From Flavobacterium branchiicola (lineage in GTDB: Bacteria; Bacteroidota; Bacteroidia; Flavobacteriales; Flavobacteriaceae), in NCBI RefSeq assembly GCF_018383905.1, contig NZ_JAGYWA010000006.1, positions 186,001 through 250,000 of the forward strand: 64,000 bases of DNA, in the 5' to 3' direction. Made by a program: the position numbers and the translations under genes. Below, in pieces: positions 58,858 to 64,000 of this stretch (position 1 is its first letter; every line of letters begins with the position of its first letter). The notes under the pieces are model-generated. The model was not told the origin of the DNA and did no database searches. It saw only the letters and a program-made list of their open reading frames with translations.

Positions 58858-58893
58858 CAAAAGCCTGTTCGCTAAGAATGGGCTTTTTTTTAT
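58858..58893 (+). terminator. Terminator of corA
   Basis: AAAAGCC(T) and GGGCTTTTTTTT around a 12-base loop; the stem is shorter than the others but the T-run is strong. Confidence 0.65.
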
Positions 58894-58899
58894 GCATTT

Positions 58900-59015
58900 G
58901 GGCGTGACCGTGTTTCGCAAATGGCGCACCAAACTTACCGCATATACGCGCCATTCGCAAAACACGGTCGGGCTATCCGCGCTACTTCGGTAGCATGCTT
59001 CTATCCCTCACGCGC
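58900..59015. repeat. GC-rich structured element (GGGCGT...CCCTCACGCGC)
   Basis: The 116-base block is far richer in GC than its surroundings and has three nested pairings. The outer one is GCGTGA (58902-58907) with TCACGC (59008-59013). The long arms 58906-58927 and 58948-58969 match 20 of 22. A third hairpin GCTAC-TTCG-GTAGC (58981-58994) has a UUCG tetraloop. Similar blocks beginning GGGCGT and ending ATCCCTCACGC or ATCCCTAACGC are, as far as I recall, scattered in Flavobacterium-type genomes. I see no coding frame. It may be a mobile or structural RNA element. Confidence 0.6.
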
Positions 59016-59030
59016 TTAAAAGTTCTTTAT

Positions 59031-59227
59031 ATATCTGCAAGGTTTTCAAAATCTTGCAGATATAATTGGGAGAACATTCAAGAAATAGATATTCGTTTAG
59101 ATATTCCTGCAAGGTTTCCAAAACCTTGTAGGTATTAAGTTACGCCTTTTTTCAACAAAAACTAAAAACTAAATTTATATTAGGATTAAAAATATTCCTG
59201 CAAGGTTTCCAAAACCTTGCAGGAATA
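59031..59227. repeat. Three CTGCAAGGTTTCCAAAACCTTGCAG palindromes
   Basis: Copies lie at 59031-59063, 59101-59135 and 59193-59227. The third is a perfect palindrome with arms TATTCCTGCAAGGTTT / AAACCTTGCAGGAATA; the first two carry a few changes. Together with 58900-59015 they fill the 474-base gap between corA and the 59314 gene. No gene is seen here. Confidence 0.8.
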
Positions 59228-59264
59228 GGATCTAAGATATTAAAAATAAAATCTAAATTTTAGT

Positions 59265-59304
59265 TTGTCAATTCAAAATAAATAATAACTTTGTAACGCA
59301 AAGT
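59265..59304 (+). promoter_or_regulatory. Promoter and operator ACTTTG-N5-CAAAGT before the 59314 operon
   Basis: TTG at 59265-59267 and TAACTTTG at 59286-59293 (18 apart) form the promoter. The -7 box is half of an inverted repeat ACTTTG-TAACG-CAAAGT (59288-59304), followed by ACTTT. The same arrangement recurs at 60245-60268. Confidence 0.65.
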
Positions 59305-59313
59305 ACTTTAATT

Positions 59314-59928
59314 ATGAATCAGAAACACCAAGAAGATTTAGCACATATTCGTTCCATGATGGAGCGCTCTTCACGATTTATATCCTTAAGCGGACTTTCA
59401 GGAGTCTTTGCCGGACTTTCTGCCCTAATTGGAGGATTATATGTGTATGAACTTTTTAAGCTAAACGGTATTGAGTATTTTACAGACGAACATTTGGTGC
59501 TAACCGGAAGTCTGGTTTCTCATTTGTTCTTTACCGGAATTGTAATCTTACTTTGCGCTTTTGTATTTGGAGCCTTTTTTACCATCAGAAAAAGTAAAAA
59601 ATATAATTTGCCAATCTGGACATCGGCAACAAAAAACATGTTGTTTAATCTTGCCGTTCCGCTTTTTATGGGAGGAATATTTTGTCTTGCATTAATGTAC
59701 CACGGATATTTTGGACTTGTAGCACCAACAACTTTAATATTTTACGGACTAGCCGTTATAAATGCAGAAAAATATACATTTTCGGATATAAAATATTTAG
59801 GTTTTTCTGAGCTTGCTTTAGGATGTATTTCGCTTTTTTATATCGGATATGGTTTACTATTTTGGATCTTTGGATTCGGAATCCTGCATATCATATACGG
59901 ATTAGTGATGTTCAAAAAATACAAATAA
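59314..59928 (+). CDS. Hypothetical integral membrane protein (204 aa)
   Basis: After a cytoplasmic N-terminal helix (MNQKHQEDLAHIRSMMERSSRFISLSG) the 204-residue protein has about six hydrophobic segments, e.g. LSGVFAGLSALIGGLYVYELF, SLVSHLFFTGIVILLCAFVFGAFF, MLFNLAVPLFMGGIFCLALMY and LLFWIFGFGILHIIYGLVMF. There are no catalytic motifs. The start HxEDLxxIRxMMERSSRFxSLSG looks like a conserved Bacteroidota family of unknown role. It is followed after 4 bases by a winged-helix regulator, and both lie behind a promoter with a palindromic operator. A membrane sensor or envelope-stress role is possible but not shown. Confidence 0.8.
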   Translation: MNQKHQEDLAHIRSMMERSSRFISLSGLSGVFAGLSALIGGLYVYELFKLNGIEYFTDEHLVLTGSLVSHLFFTGIVILLCAFVFGAFFTIRKSKKYNLPIWTSATKNMLFNLAVPLFMGGIFCLALMYHGYFGLVAPTTLIFYGLAVINAEKYTFSDIKYLGFSELALGCISLFYIGYGLLFWIFGFGILHIIYGLVMFKKYK

Positions 59929-59932
59929 CCCA

Positions 59933-60223
59933 ATGGGAATTATTGATAAATTAAATAAAGATTTTGAGAGCCGTGTCAGACTGGGTATTATGTCCGTTTT
60001 GATGGTTAACGACTGGGTAGATTTTACCGAGATGAAAACCCTTTTAAATATCACAGATGGTAATTTAGCAAGTCATTCCTCAGCACTTGAAAAGTCGCAA
60101 TATATAGAAGTAAAAAAAGAATTTGTGGGTAAAAAGCCCAAAACCTCTTATCAGGTAACTCCTTTAGGGCGAGCAGCTTTCAAAGAACACCTTTCTTACC
60201 TTGAAAAACTAATGAAATCTTAA
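59933..60223 (+). CDS. Winged-helix transcriptional regulator
   Basis: The 96-residue protein is a compact winged-helix DNA-binding protein of the HTH_34/MarR-like kind: FESRVRLGIMSVLMVNDWVDFTEMKTLLNITDGNLASHSSALEKSQYIEVKKEFVGKKPKTSYQVTPLGRAAFKEHL. The recognition helix is around DGNLASHSSALE and the wing around FVGKKPKTSYQVT. It is in one operon with the membrane protein 4 bases upstream. The palindromes ACTTTG-N5-CAAAGT at 59288 and 60247, before this operon and before the next gene, are the natural candidates for its operators, giving autoregulation. Confidence 0.9.
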   Translation: MGIIDKLNKDFESRVRLGIMSVLMVNDWVDFTEMKTLLNITDGNLASHSSALEKSQYIEVKKEFVGKKPKTSYQVTPLGRAAFKEHLSYLEKLMKS

Positions 60224-60244
60224 TAACTATATTTTTTTGTCTAA

Positions 60245-60268
60245 TAACTTTGAATTACAAAGTACTTT
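60245..60268 (+). promoter_or_regulatory. Second ACTTTG-N5-CAAAGT operator, before the 60282 gene
   Basis: TAACTTTG (-7 box, 60245-60252), AATTA, CAAAGT, ACTTT: the same module as at 59286-59304 including the trailing ACTTT, with an unrelated 5-base spacer. The match beyond the palindrome argues for a shared regulator. Confidence 0.6.
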
Positions 60269-60281
60269 TAATTAAATAATC

Positions 60282-61670
60282 ATGAAAAAACATCACATTA
60301 TTTTAGTTTGCAGTTTCCTTTTTCTACTGCTTTTTTACAAACAGGATCCGGGTATAAACGTATCACTTTTTGGGTTGATCTTAACGGGATTTATTTGTTA
60401 TTTCTTTCAGGAGCGGTTTACAGAGCGCTCACATTTAATGTTGGTAATTACTTCAGTGCTGTCTTGTCTCGCTTTTGCCTGGTATGGAGATGCAGCTTCA
60501 TTTTTTGCATTAGCACTATCAATTTTGTTTTTACAGCTTAAAACTCAGGATAACGAACTAAAAATCGTTCAGGTTTTTCCAATCGCATTCATAAATGGAT
60601 TTACTTCAATAGGACGCATTTTTATCTTTAGACAATGGCTGCCCGAAAAGAAAATCCATAACAATTTCGCCAAAAAATTAGTAGCATTTGTTTTAATTCC
60701 GGCTATTTTCCTTGGATTGTTTTTTATTGTGTATTCTTTTGGAAGCGACCATTTTTTGGCCTTATTTACAGATTATACGTTAGATCTCGATATTCCGCAG
60801 CTTTTACTTCTTAGTATAGCAGGATTTTATATTTCATTCAGTTTTTGGAATTATTGGGTACCTGAAGTTTGCTATGAAAAAAATGAACTGCTTGATAATG
60901 AATTTAAAAATATAGAGGAAGTTGAAAATCAAAATACATTCTCATTTCTGGATTTAGATTTCGAAAGAAAAAGCGGTGTAATTACATTACTGTTATTGAA
61001 TTTGATGTTGCTGGTTTTTATTGTAACCTACAATTACGAACAGTTTTTTGAAGTTATCGAAAAATCAAAACTAAGCTTAGCCACACATGAAAGAGTAAAT
61101 GCAGTTATCTTCTCTATTCTTATGGCAGTGGGTGTAATTATGTTTTATTTTAAAGGCGGATTTAATTTTGATAAAGAAGCTACTTCACTGAAGCGTCTTG
61201 CAAAAATCTGGATTATTCTAAATTGCGTTTTAATCGTTAGCACGTTTATCAAAAACACAGAATACGTTTCGGCTTTTGGATTAACTTACAAACGTTTAGG
61301 TGTGTATGCTTTTCTGATTTTGAGTATTATTGGTTTGATATATACTTTTTTAAAAATCGCTAAACAAAAAACAAATGCCTATTTAGCAAACCAAATGGTT
61401 TGGTACTTCTACGGAACGGTTCTTTTATGCAGCTATGTTAACTGGGGAAATATAATTACTAATTACAATATCTCAGTCAATAAAGGAGTCGAACCTGTTT
61501 TTTTAAGCAAATTAAATTTTAACGATGATGCGCGAAGAGAATATTTTTTACAAAATAATTTAGATGGAAAACATCCGGAAATGGATAGGGAAGAGTTGAT
61601 TGGGTTTTACCAAAATTCCGGGTTCTTGTCTAAAGCACTGTACTACGATTTTCTAAAAACTCAAAAATAA
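60282..61670 (+). CDS. DUF4173-like integral membrane protein
   Basis: The 462-residue protein has about ten to eleven hydrophobic segments and no signal peptide. The C-terminal half (RVNAVIFSILMAVGVIMFYFKGGFNFD, then NTEYVSAFGLTYKRLGVYAFLILSIIGLIYTFLKI) matches the YxxxxGLTxxRxxVxxF pattern of DUF4153/DUF4173 membrane proteins. The C-terminal tail is soluble and His/Asp rich (NFNDDARREYFLQNNLDGKH). Function unknown. It has its own promoter with the operator shared with the upstream regulator operon, so the three genes form a small regulon. A terminator follows at 61679-61722. Confidence 0.82.
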   Translation: MKKHHIILVCSFLFLLLFYKQDPGINVSLFGLILTGFICYFFQERFTERSHLMLVITSVLSCLAFAWYGDAASFFALALSILFLQLKTQDNELKIVQVFPIAFINGFTSIGRIFIFRQWLPEKKIHNNFAKKLVAFVLIPAIFLGLFFIVYSFGSDHFLALFTDYTLDLDIPQLLLLSIAGFYISFSFWNYWVPEVCYEKNELLDNEFKNIEEVENQNTFSFLDLDFERKSGVITLLLLNLMLLVFIVTYNYEQFFEVIEKSKLSLATHERVNAVIFSILMAVGVIMFYFKGGFNFDKEATSLKRLAKIWIILNCVLIVSTFIKNTEYVSAFGLTYKRLGVYAFLILSIIGLIYTFLKIAKQKTNAYLANQMVWYFYGTVLLCSYVNWGNIITNYNISVNKGVEPVFLSKLNFNDDARREYFLQNNLDGKHPEMDREELIGFYQNSGFLSKALYYDFLKTQK

Positions 61671-61678
61671 ATGCAAAT

Positions 61679-61722
61679 GAAAAAACATCATAAAAAAATA
61701 TACTTTTATGATGTTTTTTTTT
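61679..61722 (+). terminator. Terminator of the 60282 gene
   Basis: AAAAAACATCATAAAA, loop, TTTTATGATGTTTTTTTTT: a perfect AT-rich stem with a nine-T run. Confidence 0.8.
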
Positions 61723-61799
61723 AATAAAATACGTGTCATTTAGTTTAAATATGAGATATTTGCCGTTCAAAAACAAATTAATCCCTAACCTGCAACAAC

Positions 61800-63728
61800 A
61801 TGAAGAAAATTACAATGCTGCTTTTTTTAGCATTAGCCAGTTACTCTGCATTTGCCCAGAGAACTGCTGATGAGGTACTAAAAATGAATTCAAAGATTGA
61901 AGATTTAACACAAAACCTGATTACAGGAATTATTGTAGTTAAAGAAGGAAATATCGTAAAAGGTATTAGCCCTGAAACAAAAGCTGAAGTATGGAGCTTT
62001 GATGCCGATAAAAATGTTGGCGAAGCAACTACAATGGAAACGTTAAATATGCTTGATGATCAAACTAAACTTGATGTTAATAACATGTTTGCCAGCAAAC
62101 GTATCCTTAAGCCAATTGAAGGGACTCCTTATGTAGAGGCATTGGTAAATTACAAAACAGTTCTTATCAATACATTTGATGGAAAAGTAGTTTACAATTC
62201 GGCTAACTACAAATACAGAGTTTTTAACAGTCAGTTTTTATACGGTGAAAACCAGTATTTAGTTAAAGGTGCTGAAAACGGAAAAGTAGTTGCATCCTTA
62301 ATTGATTTAAATACAGGAAATGTACTTTGGAAAACAGAACAAGGAGAGGCCAAAAGTGTATTTGCTTCAATGTTTACTTTTAAATCAAATTTTTCTAATG
62401 AAGCAGAAGTAAGTGATTCTACAATTTATTCACTTTATATGGGTAAATTATCAGCAATTGATAGAACTACAGGAGCTTTAAAATGGACTGGAGAATTAGA
62501 ATATTCTAAAGTATTTCCAACTCAAAACAACAAAAACTTAGTTGTAATTAACAGCAAAGGATTAATCTCATTTAAACAATACTTGAATGTTTTAGATGCT
62601 GAGACTGGAAAACCAATCTGGGAAGATGCAATCAAAACAAAATATATTGTTTATTTAGAAGATTGGGGTGATAAAATTTTAGTGGCGCACAACAGCGGAT
62701 TTAACTTTTATAATTTAAAAGACGGATCTAAAGTTTGGAAAAAAGACGCTCGCGGGGACGGATTGAAAAGAGTAATTTCTATTGATGGAGATTATTTATA
62801 TGTTGCTGAAAACGAAATGATGCTTATTGACAAAGATGGTCAAAAGAAATGGAAAAGCTTTATCGAAATATCTGATGATAAAGAAGATGCTATTAACTAC
62901 TTAGGAAAAGTTGATGATAAAGTTTTATACTTAACAGCAACTTATGGTAATCTTGTAGATTATAAGTCTGGTAAAAAATTATGGAGAGGAAACTTAAAAT
63001 TTAATGCAAACCGCCCGTTATTAAATGTTTTCGATGAAGAAAACAATCAGTTCTTGGTTTACAATGACGAAAAACTTTTCAAGTTTGATACAAAAGTTGC
63101 AGACAAGCCAGATCCATTTGCAAAAGTTAATATCAAGAAAGAAAAAGAATTAAATTCTATCGAATTATTTCCATGGGGCGTTGCACTTTCAGGTCCAACA
63201 GAGGTTATGGGAGTAAGTAAAGAAGGTAAAGTTTTATATCAAAAAATATATACACAACCTGGTGATGGTGCAAGAGCATGGGGACAAGCTTTAGCTACTG
63301 CAGGATCTATTGGTTTAGGTGCTGCCGCGGGATATAACGCAGTAGTAGGTTCGGAATGGAAAATGGTTTATATTGATCCTGCAACAGGAAAAGAAACAGG
63401 TTCTAGTGTAATCAAAAAACAAAACGATAAACAATTAGAAAGAGCGGCAAAACAAGCTGGAGGATCTGCTTTATTAGCCGATGTTTCTAAAAGATTTGCA
63501 AAACGCTTTGATGCAATGAGACAAAGCCGTGACTTCTCTTATATTTTTGCTAAAGATGAAGCAACACAAAAGAAAGTTTTGGTAAAAGTGAAAAAAGACG
63601 ACGGAACAGAATTAGATAAAATCCAATTCGAAAACATGCGTCCAATTTATGAAGTTGACTTTGCTACGCAATCAGTTTATTATATTTATGAAAATGAATT
63701 AAGAATTTTCAACAACAAGAAAATCTAA
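61800..63728 (+). CDS. PQQ-like beta-propeller repeat protein, exported
   Basis: The 642-residue protein has a signal peptide (MKKITMLLFLALASYSAFAQ). Several blades of the PQQ/pyrrolo-quinoline type beta-propeller follow: NGKVVASLIDLNTGNVLWKTEQGEAKS, IDRTTGALKWTGELEYSKVF, LNVLDAETGKPIWEDA, LKDGSKVWKKDARG and DYKSGKKLWRGN. The repeating G-x-x-x-W pattern closes each blade. It resembles the BamB scaffold fold but is longer. A glycine-rich hydrophobic stretch (LATAGSIGLGAAAGYNAVVG) near residue 505 precedes a basic region. No active-site residues of dehydrogenases are evident. Envelope scaffolding is an inference. It is monocistronic. Confidence 0.85.
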   Translation: MKKITMLLFLALASYSAFAQRTADEVLKMNSKIEDLTQNLITGIIVVKEGNIVKGISPETKAEVWSFDADKNVGEATTMETLNMLDDQTKLDVNNMFASKRILKPIEGTPYVEALVNYKTVLINTFDGKVVYNSANYKYRVFNSQFLYGENQYLVKGAENGKVVASLIDLNTGNVLWKTEQGEAKSVFASMFTFKSNFSNEAEVSDSTIYSLYMGKLSAIDRTTGALKWTGELEYSKVFPTQNNKNLVVINSKGLISFKQYLNVLDAETGKPIWEDAIKTKYIVYLEDWGDKILVAHNSGFNFYNLKDGSKVWKKDARGDGLKRVISIDGDYLYVAENEMMLIDKDGQKKWKSFIEISDDKEDAINYLGKVDDKVLYLTATYGNLVDYKSGKKLWRGNLKFNANRPLLNVFDEENNQFLVYNDEKLFKFDTKVADKPDPFAKVNIKKEKELNSIELFPWGVALSGPTEVMGVSKEGKVLYQKIYTQPGDGARAWGQALATAGSIGLGAAAGYNAVVGSEWKMVYIDPATGKETGSSVIKKQNDKQLERAAKQAGGSALLADVSKRFAKRFDAMRQSRDFSYIFAKDEATQKKVLVKVKKDDGTELDKIQFENMRPIYEVDFATQSVYYIYENELRIFNNKKI

Positions 63729-63746
63729 TCCAAAATTAAATAAAGT

Positions 63747-63782
63747 AAAAGGCGTATTGATTAATTTCAATACGCCTTTTTT
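63747..63782. terminator. Bidirectional terminator between convergent genes
   Basis: AAAAGGCGTATTGA, TTAATT, TCAATACGCCTTTTTT: a perfect 14-base stem serving the propeller gene and the pseudouridine synthase gene. Confidence 0.85.
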
Positions 63783-63795
63783 AATGTTATAAATT

Positions 63796-64000
63796 TTATT
63801 GATCTCCTCTTTTCTTAAATCTCGGATCATGTTTAGAAATAAACGTTGTTCTTCGGGTTGGAGCTTCAACTTTTGGCAGACTTGCTTCTTCCGTTTTGCT
63901 GGAAGGTTCAATTAACTGATTTAGCTCTTTTATTTCAGCATCGGTTAAATCACGGTAACGCCCAACAGGAATATCCAAAGAAATATTAATAATCCGGATA
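63796..64000 (-). CDS. rRNA pseudouridine synthase, RsuA/RluB family (C-terminal part only)
   Basis: The frame is open from the window edge to the stop at 63796 (67 residues): IRIINISLDIPVGRYRDLTDAEIKELNQLIEP and then a charged tail ending PRFKKRGDQ. The phrase IxLDxPVGxYRDLTxAEIKEL matches the C-terminal end of RsuA/RluB-type synthases, which convert specific rRNA uridines to pseudouridine. The catalytic Asp and the S4 domain lie outside the window. The Pro/Ser/Thr-rich tail (SSKTEEASLPKVEAPTRRTT) is an extension. The assignment rests on a short piece. Confidence 0.6.
   Translation of the reverse strand, partial: IRIINISLDIPVGRYRDLTDAEIKELNQLIEPSSKTEEASLPKVEAPTRRTTFISKHDPRFKKRGDQ

Overview
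The window is about 64 kb of AT-rich chromosomal DNA from a member of Bacteroidota, almost certainly the genus Flavobacterium or a very close relative. Evidence for this: two SusC/SusD pairs, TatC/KdsD/LptB next to each other, lipoproteins with C-S-D-D type export signals, a HmuY/DUF6607 iron-uptake locus, mevalonate-pathway genes (idi, HMG-CoA reductase), and promoters of the Bacteroidota type (TTG, about 19-20 bases, then TAnnTTTG). I see no prophage, integrase, insertion sequence or CRISPR array. The accessory signal lies in the intergenic spaces, which hold many families of palindromic repeats.

Layout. 1-2.7 kb: a minus-strand run kdsD-tatC-carboxymuconolactone decarboxylase-lptB (partial), divergent from recQ (2.8-5.0 kb), whose product has no zinc-site cysteines. 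5.1-9.2 kb: a small conserved protein, an FAD oxidoreductase, and a SUKH-like protein beside a DUF6630-like protein. 9.2-13.3 kb: quinone oxidoreductase, a secreted M24 peptidase, and an msrB-msrA pair with N-terminal export signals. 13.5-16.3 kb: idi, a PTPS/QueD enzyme, a Bcp-type peroxiredoxin, manA and a small helical protein. 16.4-17.7 kb: two identical tRNA-Thr(UGU) genes, each with its own promoter and terminator, then an XRE regulator flanked by TTCCAAATTCC repeats, including an 83-bp tandem array. 17.7-25.3 kb: HMG-CoA reductase, lipoproteins, htpG, an OmpA/glycine-zipper protein and an orphan ABC ATPase. 25.4-33.1 kb: an S9D-like peptidase, fabH, a small GIY-YIG nuclease bracketed by palindromes, cutC, and a TonB-dependent outer-membrane protein.

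33.4-50 kb: argS, a possible small RNA, and two SusC/SusD pairs whose promoters are near copies of each other. There are no glycoside hydrolases, so these are orphan nutrient-uptake pairs. Next comes a divergent haem/iron locus: DUF6607 protein on one side, a TonB-dependent receptor and a HmuY-family lipoprotein on the other, with a palindrome between the two promoters. 50.2-54.8 kb: a translationally coupled cluster of two SGNH-type proteins (the second with a LysM domain) and an MBOAT acyltransferase. I infer that it O-acylates an envelope glycan. 54.8-58.8 kb: nested inverted repeats, ffh, folD, and corA behind a possible leader peptide. 58.8-64 kb: a GC-rich structured repeat and palindromic repeats, then a membrane protein plus winged-helix regulator operon and a DUF4173-like membrane protein that share a near-identical operator. 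The window ends with a PQQ-like beta-propeller protein and the C-terminal end of a pseudouridine synthase.

Most promising for follow-up: the GIY-YIG gene with its palindromes, the SGNH-SGNH/LysM-MBOAT cassette, the two-site operator of the winged-helix regulator, and the structured repeat at 58900-59015. All functional calls come from reading the sequence; no database search was run.
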